Source: Cyclobacterium salsum (GTDB taxonomy: Bacteria; Bacteroidota; Bacteroidia; Cytophagales; Cyclobacteriaceae). Taken from it: a stretch of 64,000 nt of DNA. The position numbers and the translations under genes are program-made. The stretch lies in assembly GCF_010119245.1 (NCBI RefSeq), contig NZ_WNKG01000010.1, positions 124,001 through 188,000 on the forward strand. The letters run 5' to 3'. Under the pieces are notes generated by a model that saw only the letters and a list, made by a program, of their open reading frames with translations, was not told the origin of the DNA and did not search any database. Positions 1 through 8,300 of this stretch are shown in pieces. Every line of letters starts with the position of its first letter. The first letter of the stretch is position 1.

Positions 1-45
1 TGAAGTTATGGAAAATAACTTTTTCACTCCTTTTGCACATTCAAA

Positions 46-143
46 ATGAAATTTATTGTGAATGAATGTACCGGCCCGACTGCTGCAAAATGGTTGTCCG
101 CTGAAGGGCATGATGTCATTTCAATTTCGCCGGATAGAAAAGG
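46..143 (+). pseudogene. DUF5615 (PIN-like toxin) N-terminal remnant
   Basis: The first ~33 residues, beginning MKFIVNECTGP and continuing to HDVISI, match the start of DUF5615 proteins (MKF-x-V-D-E ... GHDV), small PIN-like nucleases usually found as the toxin partner of a DUF433 antitoxin. The frame stays open to 279, but after about position 143 the + strand is simply antisense to a glycoside hydrolase fragment, so the remaining two thirds of the toxin are gone. Asn replaces the usual acidic residue in the VDE motif (VNE here). No DUF433 partner lies in the window. Recognition is from sequence memory only. It is almost certainly non-functional. Confidence 0.5.
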
Positions 144-517
144 GATTTCGTGCACCTTGATCGAGGCTATCGTTTCCCCTTTTAGGGATAAGGTGGTTTT
201 TACGGGCGAAGTTCGATGCGTATTCACTACGTGCGCAAATAACGTATTCCCTTTTCTACTTGCCGTAACGTCCAGGTAGGCGGGCGTTTGTGTGGTTGCG
301 CAGTAGTTGGTGCCGCTGTATTTTCTGTAGAGTTTCATCACTTTGGCAACCGGCATCAGGAATGCTTCCCCGTAGGATCTTGGGATAGGAATCATCAGGG
401 CATTGACCTGCCAGCGCGTGCCGCAAAAAACGGACAGATCGGTTACGAATTTGGCAATAAAGCAGCTGCAGTGATCATTGGACTAGTCAATAGGCATCGA
501 CCCTGCATACCTGCCAT
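144..517 (-). pseudogene. Glycoside hydrolase C-terminal remnant
   Basis: Read on the minus strand, this encodes a fragment containing TDLSVFCGTRWQVNALMIP, then YGEAFLMPVAKVMKLYRKYSG, then a beta-rich tail (TLFAHVVNTHRTSPVK ... IKVHEI). That is the end of a catalytic barrel followed by a C-terminal beta-sandwich, as in retaining glycoside hydrolases of the arabinofuranosidase type. The upstream part (GMQGR, LTSPMITAAALL) lies in another frame, so there is a frameshift near 455. Everything N-terminal of this is absent, and at 144 the fragment abuts the DUF5615 remnant. The family assignment is approximate; the broken state is clear. Confidence 0.45.
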
Positions 518-810
518 CGTTTTAAATTAATTAAAATTCAATGATCTACAAAAAATGAGGAGCGCAACACCCCAAATGAAAAAATACCAGGACGCATTAT
601 AGAACTAAATATGTCGTTAGCATCGTTACTTGCCTGTAGGTTGGAGGCGCTGCACGCCTATCCTATGCACCTGCGCTTTGTCCAATTTATTCCATTGATG
701 TCGCTTTGGGAGCGGCCAACCACTACCTGGGTTAAATCCGCAGGCGGACGTAAGGTTTTTAGTAAATGATTCACATTGGTTTGATCATGCGACAAATGTT
801 GGGTACTTTT
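518..810. other. Spacer without a recognisable gene
   Basis: About 290 bases with no convincing coding sequence. A 52-codon frame (611-769, +) has no family I recognise and lacks a clear start signal. Given the surrounding remnants, this is probably decayed sequence. Confidence 0.4.
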
Positions 811-841
811 CTATCGTAAACGATTTAATCCTAAACGATAG
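811..841. promoter_or_regulatory. Inverted-repeat operator candidate upstream of DoxX gene
   Basis: CTATCGT (811-817) and ACGATAG (835-841) are exact inverted repeats. ATCGT-AA-ACGAT (813-824) forms a second, tighter palindrome sharing the left arm. Three half-sites thus end five bases before the ATG at 847. The placement suits a repressor site over the promoter or start of the DoxX gene. The regulator is unknown. Confidence 0.4.
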
Positions 842-846
842 TCAAA

Positions 847-1275
847 ATGAAAACAACGCTTATTCAAAAGCTAATGAGAATCCTGCTGGGTGGCCTAATG
901 GTACTGGCAGGACTCGGTCATTTGACTTTTCAACGGGAGGAATTCCAGGCCCAGGTTCCACGATGGTTACCTGAGGATCCAGCGTTTATGGATTTTGTCG
1001 TCATATCCTCTGGCATTATAGAAATATCGCTGGGACTTGCTATGATCTTTTTAACCGGGTATGCCTATTACGTGGGGATTGCGTTGGCGGTCTTTTACGT
1101 ACTTATCTTCCCTGGAAACCTATCTCAGTACACCAATGGTATCGATGCTTTTGGCTTGGATACCGACCAAAAACGATTGATACGGCTATTTTTCCAACCT
1201 GTATTGGTTTTATGGGCTCTTTGGTCCACCGGCGCTTTCAATAAATGGACTCAGAAAAATAAAAATAGAACCTAA
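847..1275 (+). CDS. DoxX-like small integral membrane protein
   Basis: A 142-residue protein with four hydrophobic segments (about residues 8-25, 50-68, 72-90 and 116-132). It has the DoxX-like layout: a short loop with PRWLP after TM1 and FPGNLSQY after TM3. DoxX-family membrane proteins are small, poorly characterised four-TM proteins often linked to redox or thiol stress. The ATG at 847 follows the palindrome at 811-841 directly. The gene stands alone: the next sequence downstream is a glutathione peroxidase remnant. The family call is good; the function is unknown. Confidence 0.75.
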   Translation: MKTTLIQKLMRILLGGLMVLAGLGHLTFQREEFQAQVPRWLPEDPAFMDFVVISSGIIEISLGLAMIFLTGYAYYVGIALAVFYVLIFPGNLSQYTNGIDAFGLDTDQKRLIRLFFQPVLVLWALWSTGAFNKWTQKNKNRT

Positions 1276-1301
1276 AAAATGTTTTATGATTTCGAAGCGA
1301 C

Positions 1302-1478
1302 GCATTTTGCCAGCTTACCTATGGGGTGAGTTTTGTTATGTCGGGTAAAGTTGACGTGAATGGAAAACAAGCGAATCCCCTCTTTAGGTTTCTAAAATCG
1401 GAGCCTGGCGGCTTGGTCGGCGATCGCATCAAATGGAATTACAGCGATGAAATAAGATGTACCCTGAATCGGAAATAG
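1302..1478 (+). pseudogene. Glutathione peroxidase C-terminal remnant
   Basis: In one frame the sequence reads [20 protein letters not shown], then a stretch containing PLFRFLKS and GDRIKWN. This is the C-terminal third of bacterial glutathione peroxidases (family pattern YGVxFP...DVNG...PL-x-FLK...G-x-I-x-WNF). The catalytic Cys/Gln region upstream is missing. After WN the family continuation (F-x-KFLVD) is lost and the frame closes at 1476-1478. It is a fragment with no plausible activity. Confidence 0.6.
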
Positions 1479-1654
1479 TAAGTTTGAAACCCAATAAAGA
1501 TCTATACTATTTCCTGGAACTCTTTAGCCAAAAGAAGATTCAGATCTTCATTGACGGGCCCTATTTACTCCGGGATACCCCCAGACTGATTCAGTATTTT
1601 GGTGAGGGAAAGCATCAGGGCAAGGTGGTAATCAGTCTGGGACATGCTGAATAA
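1457..1654 (+). pseudogene. Medium-chain (zinc-type) alcohol dehydrogenase C-terminal remnant
   Basis: A 65-codon frame whose body (ELFSQKKIQIFIDGPYLLRD, then YFGEGKHQGKVVISL) is the usual C-terminus of NAD(P)-dependent zinc-type alcohol dehydrogenases and quinone oxidoreductases: helix, I-x-P-V-I-D, then the closing E-GKHQGKVV motif. The cofactor and substrate domains (about 260 residues) are missing. It overlaps the end of the glutathione peroxidase remnant, so two unrelated gene ends were joined here. It could in principle be translated, but the piece has no known stand-alone role. Confidence 0.6.
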
Positions 1655-1663
1655 AAATAGACC

Positions 1664-2092
1664 ATGGAAAAGCTAGTAAGGAAAACAAATCCCAACGTAA
1701 AGGAGGTATTTGACCGGTATCCTGACCCCATTCGGGGAAAAATGCTTTTTTTACGGGAATTGATTATCGAAACGGCCGAAGAAACGGAGGGGGTTGACGA
1801 ACTGGTGGAAACGTTAAAATGGGGCGAACCTAGTTTCCTGACAAAAAATGGCAGCACCATCCGAATGGATTGGAAAACCAAAACACCAGAGCAATATGCC
1901 TTGTATTTCCAATGCTCGAGTCGCCTGGTGGATACCTTTCGAATGGTCTTTGACCGTACCTTTCACTACGAGGGAAATCGGGCCATTATATTTGCAATAA
2001 ACCAGCAAATCCCGGTCCCGGAACTAAAAGAATGCATCAAAGCGGCTTTACGATACCACAAAGTCAAAGACCAACTGACCTTGGGGATTTGA
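1664..2092 (+). CDS. DUF1801 (YdhG-like) domain protein
   Basis: A 142-residue soluble protein of the DUF1801 family. It shows the N-terminal helix with YPDPIRGKMLFLRELI, the WGEPSF motif near residue 53, and an FDRTFHYEGNRAI stretch, all typical of this fold (related to YdhG and iron-chaperone-like proteins). The length is normal and both ends are intact, unlike its neighbours. The family's biochemical role is not established; a frataxin-like iron function has been proposed for distant members. It begins nine bases after the dehydrogenase remnant and may have lost its original promoter context. Confidence 0.75.
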   Translation: MEKLVRKTNPNVKEVFDRYPDPIRGKMLFLRELIIETAEETEGVDELVETLKWGEPSFLTKNGSTIRMDWKTKTPEQYALYFQCSSRLVDTFRMVFDRTFHYEGNRAIIFAINQQIPVPELKECIKAALRYHKVKDQLTLGI

Positions 2093-2122
2093 TTTAAAAA
2101 AAACCGTTTTTACATTTTAGCC

Positions 2123-2500
2123 TTACCATTCCAGACATTTAAATTTTAAACCGATCAATGGATAAAAATAAGCAATCCCCAACCAGGTTATTTTTTCACG
2201 ATAAACGAACAGCAATGCAGCAGTTGACACACAATATGCAAGATTCGCAAAAAGAATGATTCCAAGATAGCGGGTAAAACCGCTTTTTGCCAGCAAGTAG
2301 CTGCCCAGTGAAAAAGCCGCAAAGCCCAATGCAACGACCGAAAGTACGTAGACGGTCGCCTTTGGCATCCCAAATAATGGTTCATACCATGCCACTACCT
2401 GACGTAGCAGGGTGGCCGTCATCAAGGCCCCCAGGCCATCCAGCAACAACAGGTTTTTCGCAGAAATTGTCATGACATCTCGTATCGTAGGCGAACACAC
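2123..2500 (-). CDS. Small four-TM membrane protein, unknown function
   Basis: 125 residues with four hydrophobic stretches (about 13-32, 48-66, 75-95 and 103-118). It resembles a conserved small Bacteroidota membrane protein whose members share an LDGLGALMTA-like first helix and an FGMP loop. The end, after TWLGIAYF, is shorter than I expect: the last helix seems to lose a few residues before IGLKFKCLEW, so a small in-frame deletion is possible. It is convergent with the DUF1801 gene. No function is known. Confidence 0.5.
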   Translation of the reverse strand: MCSPTIRDVMTISAKNLLLLDGLGALMTATLLRQVVAWYEPLFGMPKATVYVLSVVALGFAAFSLGSYLLAKSGFTRYLGIILFANLAYCVSTAALLFVYREKITWLGIAYFYPLIGLKFKCLEW

Positions 2501-2561
2501 AAAAGTAATGACTTGGCTTCTCTTTACTTTTGACGAATGTCAAAAAATCAGGTCGCATTCC

Positions 2562-2744
2562 CTAGCGCATGGCAAAATGAGCCGTGATGTCCTTACCGTC
2601 TTTAAAATAATACGACCGCAAAATGCCGGACTTCACAATAAATAGGCTATTGCAGGTGGCATTTGACGCGTGGATGAGCTCTCCTCGACGGTAACTAACC
2701 GAAGTGAGTATCCCGTCAAAGGCCTCCATTACTTGTTTTACTAA
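2562..2744 (-). pseudogene. Crp/Fnr-type regulator N-terminal remnant
   Basis: The last 60 residues of a longer open frame (2562-3167) read like the cyclic-nucleotide-binding beta roll of Bacteroidota Crp/Fnr regulators: YRRGELIHASNATCN, then LFIVKSGILRSYYFKDGKDI, then TAHFA. The remaining beta strands, dimer helix and winged-helix DNA-binding domain are missing. The frame upstream (2745-3167) contains YRFSEGIRAIYWDNS and IPEWLSYGVMPIAGFSD, which look like real protein but belong to no family I recognise. The open frame is therefore probably a chimera of two broken genes. An active regulator is unlikely. Confidence 0.55.
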
Positions 2745-3044
2745 CGCTTCCACTTGGTTTTTTCTCCTAAAGAAACCGTTTTTGATTGGGTTTTGTTTGG
2801 TTCCCTGATCAGAAAATCCGGCAATCGGCATGACTCCATAAGACAGCCACTCCGGTATTTTTGACTCCAGCGGTGTCAATGCGGAAAGAAATGCTACCCA
2901 ATCGCCAACACAACATAGGGAATTATCCCAATAAATCGCCCGAATACCTTCGGAAAAGCGGTAATTGCGTACGTTTGAATAGCTTATCAGGGTTTGCCCA
3001 AATCTTATTATCTTTAGAAAAAGTTCCTGATTCCTGTAGCAAAA

Positions 3045-3170
3045 ATGGAAAAGCCCCTCGATAAAGTCAAAGAACCTTTTTCCGTATATGGTCACTATTC
3101 CTATGCGGATTACCTTTCCTGGCAACTGGACGAGAGGATCGAGTTGATCCGGGGAAAGGTTTTTCAATAA
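3045..3170 (+). pseudogene. Uma2-family (DUF820) endonuclease N-terminal remnant
   Basis: A 41-codon frame beginning MEKPLDKVKEPFSVYG and continuing YSYADYLSWQLDERIELIRG, then KVFQ and stop. This is the conserved opening of Uma2/DUF820 proteins, PD-(D/E)XK-fold putative nucleases of about 190 residues (YSYADYL-x-W...E-R-x-E-LI-x-G). The catalytic core is missing. It lies on the strand opposite the Crp-chimera frame and ends just before the cobalamin riboswitch. Uma2 genes are commonly multicopy and mobile-looking, which suits this disrupted region. Confidence 0.6.
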
Positions 3171-3194
3171 GTTCTTTTTTATTTCTTATCAACC

Positions 3195-3365
3195 GAAACG
3201 GGTTTTACTTAATGGTGAATGAATAGGGAATCGTGTGCAAATCACGAACTGTCGCGCAACTGTAAGTAACGCCCAAGGTTTTTACCCTAGATATCCACTG
3301 TCCCGCATCCAGCGGGGTGGGACGGATGGTAAAAATGTTACAAGTCAGGAGACCTGCCTGTTTCG
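3195..3365 (+). promoter_or_regulatory. Cobalamin (B12) riboswitch
   Basis: The conserved elements appear in order: AGGGAA (3224-3229), an arm pair around CGTG/CACG, then ACTGTCGCGCAACTGTAA (B12-box upstream half), CCACTG, a GC hairpin (CCCGCATCCAGCGGGG), and the hallmark AAGTCAGGAGACCTGCC (3343-3359). This is the adenosylcobalamin aptamer, which typically shuts off metE when B12 is present so that the B12-dependent MetH is used. It lies about 220 bases upstream of the metE remnant. The aptamer looks intact even though the gene it controlled is dead. Confidence 0.93.
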
Positions 3366-3366
3366 C

Positions 3367-3386
3367 CCTGTTTACCGTCAAACAGG
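3367..3386 (+). promoter_or_regulatory. Hairpin just after the riboswitch aptamer
   Basis: CCTGTTT (3367-3373) and AAACAGG (3380-3386) form a 7-bp stem with a six-base loop right after the B12 box. It overlaps the aptamer's closing region, so it is a candidate expression platform. No U-run follows, so it is not a plain terminator. Confidence 0.4.
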
Positions 3387-3582
3387 ATTGACAATGCTTT
3401 CGCGATTTGAAGCACGGTGTCATGTTTGGTGCATTTTTAAGAGGACAGCTGTTTCTGAACTGAAGCGGTGTGTCCATACTTTTGCATTTGAATTGCTCCA
3501 CCAACTTCGATTTTTCAAGGCATTGTGAAATAAAGCAAAAGGGCTTTTAACTCAATTTTAATCTTTTAAAAGTTAAAAGAAC

Positions 3583-4529
3583 ATGCAAACGCACAATCTT
3601 GGTTACCCGCGTATTGGTGCCAAAAGAGAACTCAAGAAAGCCTGTGAAAAGTATTGGTCAGGCCAAATCCCACAGGAAGAACTCGTCCGGACCGGATGGA
3701 ACATCCGGATCAAAAACTGGAGAATGCAACAGGAGGCCGGAACATTTGGAAAAATGATTTCCAGCATTCTCTTAACATGTTGCAGCTTGCCAACCAGAAA
3801 ATAGGCTCCAACCGCATCATTTACGGTGATATTGACCGTCCGGCTCCCATGACCGTATTCTGGTCCAGCCACGCCCAGTCATTGACTAAAAAATGGGTTA
3901 AGGGAATGCTCACTGGACCGGTCACCATCCTGCAATGGTCATTTGTCCGGAATGATCAGCCCCGCTCCGAAACGTGCAGGCAGATTGCCCTGGCCATCAG
4001 GGATGAAGTTACGGACCTGGAAAGGGCAGGGATTAAGATCATTCAAATAGATGAACCTGCCATCCGGGAAGGACTCCCGCTGAAAAAAGAAGACTGGAAA
4101 GCTTACCTGGACTGGGCAGTAAATGCTTTCCGTATCGCCAGCTCCGGCGTTCAGGACGATACATAGATCCACACCCATATGTGCTACTCCGAATTCTATG
4201 ATATCATGGAAAGCATCGTCGCCATGGATGCCGATGTAATCACCATTGAGTGCTCGAGATCGCAAATGGAGCTATTGGATGTATTTGCGGATTTCAATTA
4301 TCCCAACGAAATTGGGCCGGGAGTCTACGACATCCATTCACCACGTATTCCTTCAAAAGAGGAAATGATTTTTCAATTAAAAAAAGCAATCCAGGTAATT
4401 CCTGTCGATAGGCTTTGGATCAATCCTGACTGTGGTCTGAAAACCAGGAACTGGTTGGAAACCGAACAGGCGCTGCGACGTATGGTGGCCGCAGCCAGTG
4501 AATTAAGGAAAGCGTTTACCTCGTCTTAA
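3583..4529 (+). pseudogene. metE: Cobalamin-independent methionine synthase, broken
   Basis: The start ([17 protein letters not shown]) and the end are clearly MetE, which methylates homocysteine from 5-methyl-THF-glutamates with a zinc site. Intact MetE is about 760 residues; only about 300 codons remain. The frame is lost after NWRMQQEAG (about 3745). Most of the N-terminal barrel and linker is deleted, with the reading resuming at [20 protein letters not shown] at 4164-4166 then replaces the Gln of the [14 protein letters not shown] motif. The C-terminal half still shows [40 protein letters not shown] and NPDCGLKTR. At least one large deletion, one frameshift and one nonsense change make it dead. 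Methionine synthesis must use another enzyme, presumably MetH outside the window. Confidence 0.93.
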
Positions 4530-4554
4530 CCTGGTGGGTCCCTCATCCCCGATT

Positions 4555-4605
4555 AATCCGGCAGACTCTGAAAAAGGGGATTTACAATCCTGGGTTTGCC
4601 GGATT
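4555..4605. repeat. 9-bp inverted repeat downstream of metE remnant
   Basis: AATCCGGCA (4555-4563) and TGCCGGATT (4597-4605) are exact inverted repeats around a 33-base loop, followed by ACCTTTT. This may be a weak terminator of the metE unit; it also separates it from the metal-efflux operon. Confidence 0.4.
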
Positions 4606-4691
4606 ACCTTTTAGACGGCGGTATGCGGAAATAATCGCTAACAGTATAAAAATTTGAAAAAATTACGTAACTTTTAGAATCGGAATACCAG

Positions 4692-4699
4692 TATATTTG
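4692..4699 (+). promoter_or_regulatory. Bacteroidota-type -7 box of the metal-efflux operon
   Basis: TATATTTG matches the TAnnTTTG -7 consensus used by the Bacteroidota primary sigma factor. It lies about 65 bases before the ATG at 4764. A clear TTTG -33 element at the usual distance was not seen. Confidence 0.4.
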
Positions 4700-4763
4700 C
4701 TGTGAAAATAATAAAACTGCCGAAAATCAATCAATACGGTATTGCTGATGATCGGGAAATTGC

Positions 4764-5177
4764 ATGAACGCACTGAAAAACATAGCCTCCCTTTTCCTTT
4801 CCCTGCTGGTCGTGCTCAGTTCCATGACCTTTACGGTCAACCTGCACCTCTGTATGGGAGAGCTGGAAAGTGTGGGCATACTGACTGATGCACCCGCCTG
4901 CGACATGCACCGCAAGTCCTGTCATGCGCCCGAGCCGGACAAAAACAGCAAGGAAGATTGCTGCGAGGATGAGCAACGAATCCTCCACGGACAAGACGAG
5001 TTGAGCAAATCGCCTGTTTTCCAGAAAACCCAACCCGAGCTTGTCGCCGTTCTTTCCCTGCTTGTTTCCTACTTTACTGCCAATACTGAACTACCGCTTA
5101 TGGAGGCCATGGAGGTCTACATCCCTCCACTTCTTCCCCGGGACATCCCGGTCCTCATTCAATCCTTCCTTATTTGA
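4764..5177 (+). CDS. HYC_CC_PP family protein (metal-efflux associated)
   Basis: A 137-residue protein with an N-terminal signal or anchor segment (SLFLSLLVVLSSMTFTV) and the three motifs that name the Bacteroidota HYC_CC_PP family: an H-x-C near residue 28 (NLHLCMG), a paired Cys (DCCED, residues ~54-58), and a C-terminal PP (YIPPLLPRDIP). The Cys, His and acidic residues suggest metal contact in the periplasm, but no function has been shown. It is the first gene of the operon and precedes cusA by 124 bases, the position in which this family is usually found. It is probably co-transcribed from the TAnnTTTG box at 4692. Confidence 0.8.
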   Translation: MNALKNIASLFLSLLVVLSSMTFTVNLHLCMGELESVGILTDAPACDMHRKSCHAPEPDKNSKEDCCEDEQRILHGQDELSKSPVFQKTQPELVAVLSLLVSYFTANTELPLMEAMEVYIPPLLPRDIPVLIQSFLI

Positions 5178-5301
5178 TCATTTGATGTAATCGGAAACCT
5201 GCCTGGATGCTTTATCCCGGCTTCCCGAATTCCCATGCCGCTCCCTTTCCAATCCGGGGATCCTTTTCGGCCATTTCCATCGATCATCAAATTAGTAAAA
5301 T

Positions 5302-8300
5302 ATGCTCAATCGAATTATCAAGTTCTTTTTGGAGAACAAGTTGGTTACCGTTCTGCTCCTGCTGCTTATCATTGGCTGGGGGATCGCTACGGCACCCTTC
5401 AACTGGCAGATCGACTTCCTGCCGAGGGATCCCGTGCCGGTAGACGCCATTCCCGATATCGGTGAAAACCAGCAAATCGTCTTTACTGAATGGATGGGCC
5501 GCAGTCCGCAGGATGTGGAGGACCAGATCACCTACCCTCTAACCACCACCCTTTTGGGTTTGCCCGGGGTAAAAACGGTGCGCAGCAGCTCCGCTTTTGG
5601 TTTTTCCAGCATTTATATCCTCTTTGAAGAAGACATCGAATTTTACTGGAGCCGCTCCCGCATCCTGGAAAAACTGAATGCCCTGCCCGCTGGCCTGCTT
5701 CCGGAAGGGGTGCAGCCCCGTCTGGGCCCGGATGCCACGGCTTTGGGACAGGTGTATTGGTACACCCTGGAAGGCAGGGATAAAGACGGCAATCCCGCAG
5801 GCGGCTGGGATCTGCATGAACTGCGAGCCGTTCAGGATTTTACCATTCGCTATGCCCTTAGCAGTGCCTCGGGTGTGGCGGAAGTGGCTTCGGTAGGGGG
5901 CTATATCAAGGAATACCAGGTAGACGTAGACCCTGCAGCCCTTAAAGCCCACAACATCGCCTTGACGGACGTGGTCCGGGCAGTAAAAAACAGCAACCTG
6001 GACGTAGGTGCCAATACGATTGAAATCAATAAGGTGGACTATTTTGTTCGTGGCCTGGGCTATGTGGAACAACTCAGCGACCTGGATGCCACCGTAGTAA
6101 AAGTCAGCGATAACGTCCCCATACGCATTCAGGATGTTGCCCGGGTTACCATCGGTCCCCAACCCCGCAATATGACAGGCATCCTGGACAAAGCAGGTGC
6201 CGAAGCAGTGGGCGGCGTGGTCATTGCCCGCTACGGAGAAAACCCACTCGCGGTCATACAGGGGGTAAAGGAAAAAATCGAACAACTCTCCGGAAGTCTA
6301 CCGAGCAAGACCCTGGAAGATGGCAGGGTTTCCCAATTGACGATAGTCCCGTTTTACGACCGGACCGGACTCATTTACGAAACCCTGGGCACGCTCTATC
6401 AGGCCATCAGCTTACAGGTTTTGATATCCATTTTGGTAATCATGGTCATGGTGTACAACCTCCGGGCCTCGCTGTTGATTTCGGCCTTGCTGCCCCTTTC
6501 GGTCCTGATGTGCTTTATCTTTATGAAATACCTGAACGTCGACGCGAATATCGTCGCCCTTTCCGGTATTGCCATTGCCATCGGTACCATGGTGGACCTG
6601 GGGATCATCTTGAATGAAAACATCCTGCGCCATCTCAAAGAATCCGATCCTTCCGAATCCAAACTAAAAATCATCTATACCGCCACTACCGAGGTGGCAT
6701 CGGCCATACTCACCGCGGTAAGTACAACCATTATCAGTTTTCTTCCGGTTTTCACGTTACAAGCAGCCGAAGGGAAGCTGTTTGGTCCCCTTGCCTATAC
6801 CAAGACCTTTGCGCTGATCGCTGCCGTTATTTTTACCTTAGTTATCATGCCAGCCTTTAGCCATTGGATATTTTCCATTCGCAAAGGATCCGGAAAATCC
6901 ACCCGGATATTCAATGGTATCCTGCTGATTTCAGGGATTCTCACCTGGATATTTGTCTGGTCCTGGGCGGGATGGGTGCTGGTCGGTTTTGGACTCATCA
7001 ACCTGGCCCTGCACTATTTCCCGGAAAAGGTAGAAACCTGGCGGAATTTCCTGAAGGTGGGCTTCACCTTGCTTTCCATCGCCTGGCTTCTTGCCGGGGA
7101 ATGGATGCCCCTGGGCGTATCGCGTAGCCAATTGACCAATTTTCTGTTTATCTCCGTGATCATCGGACTGGTGCTGGGTGCCTTCCTGCTGTTTATGCAC
7201 TACTACTCCCGTATCCTGGGCTGGTGCCTGGACAACAAAGGAAAATTTATCATAGCTCCATTACTGGTACTATTGACCGGAATTACCATTTGGCTGGGTT
7301 TTGACCGTACCTTTTCCCTGATACCAACCGCCCTGGAAAAAATAGGCTGGAATATTCGGGACAGCTCCCCATGGAAAAGTATCACCGCTACCTTCCCAGG
7401 CCTGGGGGAGGAGTTTATGCCCAGCCTGGACGAAGGCACCTTTCTCCTGATGCCGACCTCCATGCCCCATGCCGGGGTAGAAGCCAACCGGGAAATCCTT
7501 CAAAAACTGGACATGCTGGTCAACGCCATCCCGGAGGTGGAAATGGTGGTGGGAAAAGCAGGTAGGGCCGAAACGGCCATTGACCCCGCTCCCATGACCA
7601 TGTTTGAAAACACCATCCAATACAAAAGCGAATACGCCAGCGATGAAAATGGCGAACGACTCCGATTCAGGGTGGACGATGAAAATCACTTCCTCCTGGA
7701 AAACGGAGAAACCTACGACCCGGAATCCGACCGGCCGGAAAGCGTTTCGCTTTCCCAGCTTATTCCGGATCCGAAAGGAGCCTATTTCAGACAATGGCGG
7801 ACGCACATTCAACGTCCGGATGATATCTGGGATGAAATCGTAGCAAGGATTACGATACCAGGCGTCACTTCTTCTCCCAAGCTTCAGCCCATAGAGACCC
7901 GGCTGATCATGCTGCAAACCGGCATGCGGGCACCCATGGGAATCAAGGTGTACGGTCCCGATCTGGAGACGATTGAAGCCTTTGGCTTCGAAGTGGAAAA
8001 ATACCTGAAGGAGGTTCCTTCTGTCAAAAAGGAGGCGGTTTTTGCAGATCGGGTGGTGGGCAAACCCTATCTGGAAATTGACATTGACCGGGAAAAAATC
8101 AGCCGGTACGGATTAACGATTGGTGAGGTGCAGGATTTTATCCAGACCGCCATTGGAGGCATGCAAATCAGCACAACCGTGGAAGGCAGGGAGCGCTACC
8201 CAATCCGGGTACGCTATCCCCGGGAATACCGGGACGATCCCACGGCTATCGAAAACCTGCAGGTACCCACGCCCGGAGGCGCCTACCTTCCCCTCAATCA

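Noticed and set aside
611-769. A 52-codon + frame in the left spacer
   Set aside because: No family recognised, no promoter or start signal, and it lies in decayed sequence.
5539-6285. A 248-codon minus frame inside cusA
   Set aside because: Antisense of a strongly supported RND gene; no recognisable domain.
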